DNA of 64,000 nt from Spisula solida (Eukaryota; Mollusca; Bivalvia; Venerida; Mactridae). The notes under the pieces are model-generated. The model was given only the letters and a program-made list of their open reading frames with translations, searched no databases and was not told where the DNA came from. The translations under genes and the position numbers were made by a program. The DNA lies in contig OX365947.1 of the NCBI GenBank assembly GCA_947247005.1, positions 37,838,760 to 37,902,759 of the forward strand, given 5' to 3'. Positions 35,079-46,195 of this stretch are shown in pieces. The first letter of the stretch is position 1; every line of letters begins with the position of its first letter.

Positions 35079-38000
35079 TATAGTCCGGTCTATAAATGGG
35101 ATATTTAGGTAAGACCCGGCATTGGACTGTATAGTAAATATTTTTTGGTATTCTGTTAGGGAATATGTTGTTATTGCACCATTGAGCATTTTGAAAAATT
35201 CAAGATGGCGTCCAAGATGGCCGCTAAAATTAGAAAAAATGCCATGGGTGCATGAAATAAGTTACAAATTGCTTTTTTTGCGGGTTGTTTGTATTTTAGA
35301 TGTTATAACATAATTCTTAATGTAAATTTATCATTAGTTATTGATTTAGTGAATCTAAGATGGCACCCATGGCAGCTGGAATCCAAATCACGGCTATATT
35401 GGCCGCCATAATTGCCAATTTGTACTAAAACTTAATTGTTTTAATTATATGTGTACCAGTAGTGTAATATATGATAAATACTCAAAGAAAAACAGTTGAC
35501 CCATTAGCTGATTCAAGATGGCCACCATAATAAAAACAATATGTTAGTGGATCATAAAGAAGTTACATATTGATATTTTGCTGATTGATAGTAGTGTGTC
35601 TCAAACATAATTACTTCTGTAATACACTGCATAAATATATCATTATTTATTGATTAAGCCAATTTTAGATGGCATCCATGACGGCTGAAATCAAAATGGC
35701 GGCAAAAATGGCTGTCACATATGTCAAACTGAAAATTAGCATTTAAAAGCATGTAACGTAATAGAAATTGTTATTTTTTTATATAAGTACTGCTATAGGT
35801 AAAAAATGATCTAATAAAACTACAATTGAAAACACTTTATGTTTAGCTTATTCAAATAGGCTTCCAAGATTGACCTCAAACATGAAAGTTTAAACCAAGC
35901 TTATTATATATCTTAGACCACTGGTCGATTGGTATACTAGTATATGTATATGGTATTGTAAATACTAGTATAAGTATATATGTTTTATTTACATATTCGT
36001 TTATTTTACAAATATTTTATATACATTTGCACTTGATTTTATCCACTTCTGCTGTAGTTTGGCAATAGGCATTGTAAACAGTTTTTAATTGTTTTCGGAC
36101 CGGCATGGGTGCAATTTTTGCCACACAAAATGAAAGCTGCGACAAGAAATGTTCTTCAAGTAATATCTGGTAGGATTATCTGGTCTTTTAGGTTCAATTC
36201 CAATTATAGGTGAGTGGTGTTAGACTGTTCTCACAATGTAGATGCCATATCACTTCCATGTTCGTCGTTTTATGGTTGGGGTTGTGTGTTCGTGCTTCGT
36301 CATGTGCCAACACTGACGCTTTTTCGTCCGTGTATGGTGTTGGCGGTGGATTTCTGCTTCATCCCCTGTTAAGGCGTACAGTTATTAACCATGTCTTGGT
36401 GGTATATTTTCCAAATTCTACATGGACATTATCGTTGAGGGATACATGCAGTGCCATCATCTGTCTATGTGGAGTCTTCACTATCTGCTTAGTAAGGTAC
36501 CAGGTCTTTGAAATATACAGCTATATTGTCTTGGCATTGAGATAAATAGCTTGATGTCTGATTCGATCAAGTTGTTGCTGGTGTTCCACTGTGGTTAAAA
36601 TGTATTGAAAGCATTGCAAGCTTTACCTATCATAATCTTCAATTTAAATCCTCTCCTGTCCGTTCCAACACTTCTCAAGAAGATGAAGGTCTCATTATCA
36701 ATGCTTTGATGCTCCACAAGGCATATTGCATGATTAGAGCATAGCGCATAATGTTGCATCGCAAACCGTTTTGTCTTCTTGACAATGACCAATGTCTTTG
36801 GTTTTGTTGTCAAGACAATGTACATTGTTTAGCACGAGACAAAGCTGTGGGGGATGGCAGCAATTTACATTCAGAAGATGTTGCAGTTCACTACATCCAA
36901 TCTGAAGATATACTAGACAACAATGCACATTAAAAGCCTGTGTGAGACACTAGGCGGATACATTCAGCATATTTCAAATCTCTGACTCAATTCATTGATG
37001 ATATTATCGGTCACATACGTATTTATCCTTACAAGTGACAACTATGTTGTATTCCTCTCCAATCCTGGACTTACCAATACCACCTTGACCATGATGCATT
37101 CCTTTCACTATGCAAGAATTATTATGTCTCCCACATATCACTCAACAACTTATTATAATTATGCTAAGCTTGGTGTATGAGCTTTCAACGCTTGATCTTG
37201 GTTAATTACGGAGGCTTTTCTTGCAATCAGCATACTAATGGGTCGCTAAGTAGCATCACTTCTGGTAGGATCAGTGTATAGTTCCTTTTCTCTCCTTCTG
37301 ACAAGATCTTTTATGACCAGTGTCATCATGTAATCCTTAACCTATTCTTTTAGTAATCAATTTGCCACAACCCTCATATTCATAAAGGCGCTTTCTTTAC
37401 CTTCTTCCCATAGTTCTCTATATTACACTTGGTGTTTTAGATATCTGGTTCTTGTTTGCAACCGTCTGTCTGATATCTATCATCTCGTCAGTAAGCCAAG
37501 TACATCCTCTTATTGTATCCCAATTGATTTTTAGAAAAAAAATTATTATTACATTCTATAACTGGCGTGTTGATGTTGTGACAAGCTTAAGAAAATCCAA
37601 GAATGGTCGTTCCTTACTCTAGCAAGTAATTTTATAACTGTCAAATATGTAATTCACAATAGATAAAGTCGTTATTATTACTATTATTATTACCAGGTCT
37701 GGTCTTGTCATATTTTTGCCCGTATATAAATTATTATGTCATGCAGAGGTCTTCCCCATCCTCTGGAGATCGCTACATAATATTTGGTTTAAAGCGACCA
37801 TATCAGATGACCTCCATGTGGCCTCGTAGATTCTTGGGTGTTGGAATCTTTTTCATTCTATAACACATGAGCATTACATGGCAGCATAGAATATACTTCG
37901 TTATCAATGATCATTTCTTTACTTGTGATGGCATTTGTATCACCAATGAAAGGGATAAACTCGTTTTTCGGGTTTTGAACAATACAAGTTATTACCTTTT

Positions 38001-39145
38001 AACTGTCTGGATTCGTCTGGTCATTAATTATTACACAACCGTGACTCACTGGAATTTGGACAAAACTCATGTTTTGATGGGGACAGAATACACCTGATTG
38101 GTTGAATATTGAATGCTACCTAACAATTGCACGGGGTCCCGTATAATACAGCAAGTACATTGATTTTTGTAAAATTGATCAATATAAATTAGTTTATTTG
38201 GAATGAATACTTGATGATTTACACTAAATTTACCAACCGACCAATGACAATGACTGTATGGTTAACCACTTCGTTCACGTTTGGAAGCCATCTTGGATGC
38301 CATTTTGAATCAGTTATCGGGTCAATTGCTTTTAATTAAAGTTTCAATTAGAGTATTTACAACATATTGCAGTACTAATAGTATTATAATTAGCCATTTT
38401 GATTTCACTTCATGGTTTTTAATAAAATATGCCGATTCGTCAATTATGACGGCCATTGTAGCCACCATTTTGATTTCAGCCTTCATGGATGTTATCGCAA
38501 ATAGACTCAAACAATAAATAATGATATAAATAAATACGTCAAATACATCTTAAGAACTGTCAATCAACAAAAATAGCAATTTTTAACTTACTTCTTGCGT
38601 CATCGGCATATTTTTACTGGTTTTGGTCGCCATCTTGGGTGCCATTTTGAATCAGCTAATGAGTCAATAGTTTCGAAATGAAAGAAAGTTTAATTTTGAA
38701 CAATAGTTACATATTACAGTACTGATATAAACAAATAACGTTAGGATTAAAATAGATGATTTTTAATACAATTTACCAATTTGGGCAATTATTGCGTCCA
38801 ACGTAGCCGCCATTTTGATTTTAGCTGTCCCGGATGCAATCTTATATTAACTGAATCAATAAATAATGATGAATATATATTAATACTTATGATTAAAACA
38901 TTTAAAGTACAACTGATGAGCAAAAATAGCAATTTGTAACTTATTTCATGCACCCATGGCATTTTTTTCTAATTTTAGCGGCCATCTTGGACGCCATCTT
39001 GAATTTCTCAAAATGCTCAATGGTGCCAGCTGGGCATCATTCAGATTCTTCAATAACATCATATTCCCTAACAGAATACCAAAAAATATTTACTATACAG
39101 TCCAATGCCGGGTATTTTTCATAATTAACCGGACTATTAATGTCA
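35079..39145. mobile_element. about 4-kb DNA transposon with long inverted ends
   Basis: The left arm (35079 to about 35830) and right arm (about 38250 to 39145) are inverted copies. CCCGGCATTGGACTGTATAG at the left matches CTATACAGTCCAATGCCGGG at the right, and 'TTTTTTGGTATTCTGTTAGG' and 'CAAGATGGCGTCCAAGATGG' are mirrored as well. Each arm repeats an 'ATGGC(C/G)GCCAT' motif with TTGATTTTAGC several times. The ends read TATAGTCCGGT and ACCGGACTATTA. The 2.4-kb centre has open frames up to 111 codons (36210-36545) and several on the minus strand, but no transposase motif that I can name. The copy is probably decayed. Confidence 0.7.
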
Positions 39146-39826
39146 AAATTTTGGGCACCCACCGAGCGCAATCCTTGCACATGGTTAACCTGTTCCGCAA
39201 AATCGAATGAACTGAGTCAAAACTACTTCCGTTTTTCTTGACTCTTTTCGCATGTGAATATTATGTCTGCTTTTAAAAATTATCTCATTTTTTGTTGTTT
39301 AGTATGGGACGTTGCACATATCCTGCCCTGCGAACTGGTATTCTTTGATTGCAATTCTGCTGATCTTATTTTCATTTGATAGTCTCACCACTTCGGAATA
39401 TGAAAGATGGCATTTTAACACAAGCCTCTGGTAAGGCAATAATGAATTGGGGAACTTTTGTTTCGACGGCATTCAATTGTTATATTAACTACGTTAGCCT
39501 TGTGACGTTACCGCGTCCATGCTGTATTTAGTGACGTCGAAGGAAGACGCCCGCTGATGACGTCATCGACGTAAAGGTCCTTAAAATGTTTGAACAAAAC
39601 GAAAATGACATACTAGTAGTTATTATGCGAAATTTCGTTTACTTATATTGTCGGGTTTTAAAGATAATTCATAGTTTGCATTATATTATATTGAATAACC
39701 GTCGTATATGAGTCAAAAACTAAATTTTGCGTTTTTTGCCCTTTTTATCCACGAAATAGCTCTATAATATCGAAACAGTGGATTTCAGACCCAAATTACC
39801 ACGAAAACGGGCATTTCTGGAACTAT
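39146..39826. other. no gene recognised
   Basis: Contains GACGTCA-like words (39490-39570). No exon or repeat structure identified. Confidence 0.45.
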
Positions 39827-40430
39827 GTATATCCTTTCCGCTACCATAGCGTACTAATGCAGACTCGCCCAGATGGCCATTTCGGGCTTCCATAGTTTTC
39901 GACCTAAATGCCCAAATTCAGGAATTTTACTGTCATGGGTACACAGGCATCCCAGACTAAAGGATATTACGGGTCAAGTGTCGTACACAGGTTTTTGGGT
40001 CCGCTGGACTCCTTTGAAGAGGGCTTTGATTGTAGATTTTCAAAAATTGAAATTACTGGTCCTACCCTCCATTGCGGTACGATTCCCTGTGTACTTGCAT
40101 TAACATTTAGCGCCAATTTTTTTTTATTTTTCTATAGAAGGAATATAATGCTAGACAAAGGGGTCAGGATCAATGCCCTTAAGGGGCCAAAATAGGCCTA
40201 CCAAGCTAAAAAAAAAAGGGTCAATGGTCACCGTCACACCGTCATTTCCGGTGACCTTTAGTCGAAATGTTCACAATTTTTATACTTTCACTTAAGGGTA
40301 GGTGTGTAGCATCCGGATGTATCGAGTTTTTATCAGTGCTGCAAGTCAATATTGTCTCAGGGACGGGGTAAAGGGACCATATGAATTTCTCACAGCCTCC
40401 CAAAAAGTCGTGGTAGCGGAAAGGATATAC
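39827..40430. mobile_element. 604-bp element with perfect 20-bp terminal inverted repeats
   Basis: GTATATCCTTTCCGCTACCA (39827-39846) is the exact reverse complement of TGGTAGCGGAAAGGATATAC (40411-40430). The interior has overlapping plus-strand open frames (39873-40103, 39908-40195) with no known domain. A non-autonomous DNA transposon is the simplest reading. Confidence 0.75.
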
Positions 40431-40929
40431 AACATCTAGCATTTTGTTTTCTAAAAATTCATCTGTCCATTTAACAAATTTGCAAAATACCTGCAAGGAA
40501 AATTTGTTGACCCTTGTCAAAGTTTGAGTAGCATATGTTATACATAATGTTTTATTATGTGTATACAACGGTTATATACCCAACAAAATATAAAATATCC
40601 ATTTTCATCTAAGATTTCCATGAACGCAACTTTAGTTTAGCATGTCTCATGAAATATCAAATCATGAATGATAAATACTTTCTTTTTGTTGAGTATTATA
40701 ACTCCAGGTTTATTAAATATGAAAGGTTAAGACCAGCTACGGTGCCGTTTTATCAAAGCACTCACTGAAAATTATTTAATTAAATTTCTTAATTACCCTC
40801 TGAAACATACATGTAAACATTAGGCACAGACACTGTTCGTTGGAGTTTGTCTGATTAAATCAATATTGAACAACCCTTTACCACAACTTTGTATAAAACA
40901 GTACCCTGGCTAGCTACCTACATTAAGGA
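40431..40929. other. no gene recognised
   Basis: AT-rich; nothing seen. Confidence 0.5.
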
Positions 40930-42775
40930 TTGTAAGAAATATCGCAAAGGCAGCAGGGACATTGCTTATTCCTTAGAATATCACCTACCAAAACCATTTC
41001 AACATCACCAGTACCAGCAGCTACTTTGTCAAACACAATTCAACATTAGTTGCAAGGTATAACTAACATTATATCAAGAGTAACGACATCATCAGCAGAC
41101 GTAGCAAATTGCAGGTCAAACCCACATTATACTTCGTCAGCTACCTGGTCATACCAACATTATACCTCGTCAGGTGTAACAGAAACTACCTGGCCAAACA
41201 CACATTATACCTAAGTCAGTTGTAACAGCAGCTACCAGGTCAAACCCACATAATATCACCATAATCAGTAACAGAAGCTACCTAGTCAAACCCACATTAA
41301 ATCATCAGCAGTAGTAATAGCAGCTACCTGGTTAACCCGCATTACACAATCAGTAGTAATAGCAGCTGCCTGGTCAACCCCGCATAACACCATCATCAGT
41401 AGTAGCAGCTACCCAATCAACCCCAAGATACACTATCAGGAGCAATCAGCTACCCAGTCAACCCCATTACACTATCATCAGCAATAACAGCAGCTACCCG
41501 GTCAACTTCATTACGCCATCATCAGCAGTAACAGCAGCTGCCTGGTCAACCCCATTACACCAACGTCAGCAGTAAAAGCAGCTACCCGGTCAACCCCATT
41601 ACACTATCGTCAGCAAAAGCAGCAGCTACCCGGTCAACCCCATTACACTATCATCAGCAGTAGCAGCAGCTACCCGGTCAACCCCATTACACCATCATCA
41701 GCAGTAACAGCAGCTACCCGGTCAACCCCATTACACTATCATCAGCAGTAGCAGCAGCTACCCGGTCAACCCCATTACACTATCATCAGCAGTAACAGCA
41801 GCTACCCGGTCAACACCATTACACTATCATCAGCAGTAGCAGCAGCTACCCGGTCAACCCCATTACACCATCATCATCAGTAACAGCAGCTACCCGGTCA
41901 GCCCCATTACACTATCATCAGCAGTAACAGCAGCTACCCGGTCAACCCCATTACACTATCATCAGCAGTAGCAGCAGCTACCCGGTCAACCCCATTACAC
42001 TATCATCAGCAGTAGCAGCAGCTACCCGGTCAACCCCATTACACCATCATCAGCATTAACATCAGCTAGCCGGTCAGCCCCATTACACTATCATCAGCAG
42101 TAACAGCAGCTACCCGGTCGACCCAACATTACACCATCAGCCGTAACGGAAGCTACCTGATTAAATCCGCATTACATCATCATTAGTATCAGCAACTACC
42201 TGATTAAACCCTATATTACTCCATCAGCAGAAGCAGCAACTACCTGGTAAACCCCTCATTATCAGCAGTAACAGCAGCTACCTGGTTAAACCCTATATTA
42301 CCCCATCAGCAGAAGCAGCAACTACCTGGTTAACCCCTCATTATCAGCAGTAACAGCAGCTACCTGGTTAAACCCTATATTACTCCATCAGCAGTAGCAG
42401 CAACTACCTGGTAAACCCCTCATTAAACCATTATCAGAAGTAACAGCAACTACCTGGTTAAACCCTATATTACTCCATCAGCAGTAGCAGCATCTACCTA
42501 GTAAACCCCTCATTACACCATTATCAGCAGTAACAGATGTTACCTGGTCAATCCCACATTATATCATTAGCAGTAGCAGCAGCTACCTGGTCAACCCCTC
42601 ATTACACCATTATGAGCAGTAACGTATGCTTCCTGATCAACCCCTCATAACAACACCATCAGCAGTAACAGATGCTACCTGGTCAATCCCTCATTACGCA
42701 ATGAGCAGTAACATATGCTACCTGGTAAACCCCGCATTATATCATCATCAGCAGTAGCATGTGTTCGTATTTATC
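40930..42775 (+). repeat. 44-bp minisatellite, about 40 copies
   Basis: The unit is made of CATTACACTATCATCAGCAG, TAACAGCAGC and TACCCGGTCAACCC. Copies at 41450-42120 are almost uniform. Those on either side are diverged (CTACCTGGTTAAACCC versions), giving the usual pattern of a homogenised core with old edges. Two further diverged units are found at 43437-43530, beyond the inserted element G. Confidence 0.93.
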
Positions 42776-42835
42776 AACTAAATATAAATGAATGGGTTAT
42801 TTTATTTTCTTATTGAAATGACGCTGTTTATTAAA

Positions 42836-43245
42836 TAGAGGATCTTGCATGAGTGCTCATTACCATACGAGTTTTATTAAACGAGTGGACAAAATGATAT
42901 GACACGAGGCTTTGCCGAGTGTCATATTGTTTTTGTCGACGAGTTTAATAAAACTCGAATGTAATGAGCACGAATGTAAGATTCTATTTATCACAGTACC
43001 TTCAAAAATACACATTATTGTTCTAAAGGATGATGTACGCTGCATATGGTTCAGCCAAAATTCAGCGGTACAATGAGCGCGACGTCATGGCGACGTTGAT
43101 ATTATCCTGACGTCATTGACGGATCAATTTATGGATTGGCTAACGTCAAGTCAAGCTAATTTAAATATTTATTGCACAGTCTGCGAGTGCCGAACGATAT
43201 TTACGGCACGGCTTTACGGCACTCCTGGACCGCATGTTATGTGAT
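42836..43245 (-). mobile_element. 410-bp double-hairpin element G, copy 1
   Basis: Inverted copy of 58735-59143. One end is a long palindrome (42836 to about 42990): TGAGTGCTCATTACCATACG, TTTATTAAACGAGTGGACAA on one arm, and TCGACGAGTTTAATAAAACT, TGTAATGAGCACGAATGTAA on the other, around GAGGCTTTGCCGAG. The other end has a shorter hairpin (43180-43235) with AGTGCCG/CGGCACT arms. Between them, GACGTCATGGCGACGTTGAT repeats GACGTCA words. It sits near the right edge of the 44-bp minisatellite. A 61-codon open frame shared with copy 2 comes from the palindrome. Confidence 0.82.
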
Positions 43246-43436
43246 CAATGTTGACTTCGCGACGTTTGGCAAATAATGATGCAGCACGCATCATGCAAAT
43301 ATGGTCATAAGAAATAGGCATTATATAATCATCAAATAAAGTTCTAAACGAAGGAAAATGTTGTGTGCGTCCGAATATGTAAAAAAGTAATTTTGTAAAA
43401 AGAATTGTCCTAAGGGCCCTTTTCCTGCGTTCGACG

Positions 43437-43530
43437 CCATTTGCAGTAACAGATGCTGCCTGGTCAAACTGAATTATATCATCATCAGCTGTGTTCACAA
43501 CAGCTACCTTGTTAAACCCACTTATATCAT
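43437..43530 (+). repeat. outlying units of the 44-bp minisatellite
   Basis: Two diverged units (TTGCAGTAACAGATGCTGCC, TGGTCAAACTGAATTATATC, then CAACAGCTACCTTGTTAAAC). They are separated from the array by element G and about 190 bp of other DNA. On the minus strand they lie in a 120-codon open frame (43214-43576) without recognised domains. Confidence 0.65.
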
Positions 43531-45235
43531 ATATAACTCCTCCTACATCTTTTGCAGCATTTCCTTCAAACTTCAACAGATGAACAACCTCAACATGTAT
43601 ATGTGCATTAAAGAAAGAATTTACGTCATGGCGTTATCACTGTGGTATACCGTACATCGGATATTGCTAGTAACGTGAGTAACATTATCCATTTTCGCGA
43701 CCTTCAAGGGTACACCAGGGTAAGTTCAGAGACGCTGTTTTGTCTTTCTGAGTGTGTTTAATGTAAAATTTATACAAAAGTATCTACTAGTAATGTGTTA
43801 TGTCTTTAAAAGATGATAAGAATTCGGACATGGAAGGCAGCACTCCACTTAATACACTGCCGAGAACAGAAAACCAAAAATATATCATACCACAATTACA
43901 CGGCACAATGCCCAACGCACAACTGAACGAGAAAAAATAACTTCACCGCTGAAAGTCCAAGTTTCAGCTGTCAAATGTCCAAGTCCCAGTAAATCTCGAA
44001 TTAACTTCATAAAAATACGTTGAAAACGTTCTTTAAGTACCAAATTTATTCGTGGTAGACTGGTACTTTCACTGCTTACGATAATTACATATATTGGAAG
44101 CTTGTCTTGAAATATATTACATTGTCCAGAAGGGATGACAACTCCAGTGAACCTGTCTGTATGTGTATGTACTGATTAGCCCCGATGACGTAGGCATCAC
44201 ACTCTATTACGTCACAGCGTTCAATTTCGAAGTTTCCAGCAAGGAGAACAGGGTCAGGAAAATATTTTGGTCTGGGTTTTATTAAAACTTTTGTTCGGAT
44301 GCAAATTATTGAGATTTCTCAGATTATTTGGCATATTATCATATGGTGTCCGATTATCCGGCATGTTATTATATTTTCTATCGGGAGTTATCGGTCTCTG
44401 TCATATTGCCCCGGCTTATGCCATTTTTGGGGATCAGCGCAGTACCGGAGCAAATTATTCAGAATGGGAGAAAACCATTTATTGGTGTTTGGAAAGCCAT
44501 GCTCTTTGTTGTTGTAAAGTCAGCCTTGGCAAAATTATGCCAAACTTGAACATTTGAAATTAATAAATATAGTCTAAGTAGCATGTCTTTGTAATAGCCT
44601 TTCTTGACAATAGTTATACATGTAACGTTGTCGCTGATGTTCAAGGATGTTGACTTATAGGATGAACGCATTAGATTGCAATTGTTTAAAAAGGTACAAT
44701 TAAGTTGAGCAATGACTCGTTTAACCATTGGTTTGTTATACATATATCTGTCGATCAGTATACCTAAATGTGTATTTAACAGCTTTTCTGGATGAGACTC
44801 CGGTTCACCAAAATGAAGCAAACACGAACACATGTACATGTAATGACGCCCTTCCACATTCGCTTATCATACCATCAGGTCTCCATCATCTAGCAACCCG
44901 CGCTACATGTAAACATGTAATGCATCTATGACTACCATACACGTGCAATGTATCACCAAAAATCACATTGTAAAGAATTACTCTTTAGTATTACCATATG
45001 AGCCATGATCAATCAACAACGCAAACAATGAGAAAATAAACATGTACAACAAGAAAGATCTTATCCAAATTGTTTTTATTTGACAATATTTGTTACAAAA
45101 ATGACTTCAAACATATTATATAAACTGACTTTAAAAAGTACGCGGTCATTCAAAAGGTGCCAATGTGAACACACAATGACACCCCGTTATCATGATTGTG
45201 TAGTTAAGAGTAATAGTCTTGATGATCCATGTGGC
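43531..45235. other. no gene recognised; diverged family C piece
   Basis: 43835-44010 resembles family C inverted (GGAAGGCAGCACTCCACTTA, GGCACAATGCCCAAC). Elsewhere, overlapping plus-strand open frames at 44267-44557 and a 132-codon minus frame at 44459-44857 have no recognised domain or splice borders. Confidence 0.45.
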
Positions 45236-45308
45236 CCTGTAGCTCAGTGATTAGCGCGCTTGTTGTCTAATCCGGCGACTCGGGTTCAAATCCGTGTGGA
45301 GCCACACA
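45236..45308 (+). mobile_element. tRNA-like SINE head or tRNA pseudogene
   Basis: GGCCCTGTAGCTCAGTGATT has a near-canonical A box (TAGCTCAGTGATTAGC), and GGGTTCAAATCC fits the B box. The outer acceptor pairs TGGC/GCCA form, but the anticodon stem does not pair properly, so a functional tRNA is unlikely. A tRNA-derived SINE or tRNA pseudogene fits better. It lies about 0.8 kb beyond the tetraspanin stop codon. Confidence 0.55.
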
Positions 45309-46129
45309 TATATCCGCCATGTTTCAGCAGAACGTTGACTGGCATTAGAGACTATGCTCGACATTCAAGACTCGATAAGACACACTTGAAAGATTATGCA
45401 AGAATCATTTGTGAATCATGTGCATATATAAATACGTCATACTATTTTTTAAACGAAGTCACTCAAAGGTTATACAACAACTTATTATTATGTCATTCTA
45501 ACACTGACATATTTAAGGTCACACACATTTGCCGATTTACAAAATTAATTAGTAACGGTGGAAAACAAAAAAAGAACATAACATTAATGTTTGTAAACGT
45601 CCATGCAGCCACACTATGGGGCCCGCCCGCTAGTACAGCTGATAGAACCTTGTCACCCGGTCCCTCGCTCGACAACAATTCAATCAAAATTAAGAGAAAA
45701 TTAACTTTAAATGTATGTATATTATTAAGAAAAACGTAAGCATGTTATTGACAGTTGTTTCTAATTTGTTATAATATATACTTCCAAAGTTGTTTGTCGT
45801 TTTAAATATAATTGCAAGTCTAACGTGTATGTTCGAATATGTTGCAACTACATGTACCTTGAATATTGTAACCACATAAGCTATTTCTAATTCCGAACAC
45901 TAAATTAAAGGAGTAGTCTACAATATAATCACAGAATATACTAGGTACATGCATGTTTTGTGATATATGCTCAGCTAATATAACGTTTCAAGTATACACA
46001 GTCAGTACAATATACATTTGTTTTTACAGATTTATACGTATTTAATCACGAATCTGCGATGTCCCTTCATACAATGTAATATTTGTTTGCTGGTTCACAC
46101 AGTTAGAAGGTAGATATACACATTGTTGT
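45309..46129 (-). other. probable 3' UTR and downstream region of the tetraspanin gene
   Basis: On the minus strand, ATTAAA lies about 85 bases after the stop (46041-46046) and AATAAA about 1.05 kb after it (45075-45080). Either could direct polyadenylation. A plus-strand open frame of 159 codons (45260-45739) overlaps the SINE head and has no recognisable domain. Confidence 0.45.
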
Positions 46130-46195
46130 CTATACGACCATGTCACCCTTTCCAATGGCTCGACATAACAGGAGGGCGAAGATGATGGCTATCAA
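46130..46195 (-). CDS. tetraspanin exon 7 (last coding exon)
   Basis: Residues 253-273, LIAIIFALLLCRAIGKGDMV then V and TAG: end of TM4 and a ten-residue cytoplasmic tail with a membrane-proximal cysteine (263). The acceptor is TTATTTGCAG. Confidence 0.95.
   Translation of the reverse strand: MIAIIFALLLCRAIGKGDMVV

Noticed and set aside
36210..36545. 111-codon frame as a transposase piece
   Set aside because: It lies in the middle of the 4-kb inverted-arm element, but no catalytic motif was recognisable on either strand.
43214..43576. 120-codon minus-strand frame as an extra exon or separate gene
   Set aside because: It runs through the end of element G and two old minisatellite units. No acceptor or donor of quality at its ends.
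44267..44857. Overlapping open frames on both strands
   Set aside because: No domain, no splice borders and no codon pattern different from the AT-rich background.
45236..45308. Functional tRNA gene
   Set aside because: Box motifs are good, but the anticodon stem does not pair and the acceptor stem has mismatches.
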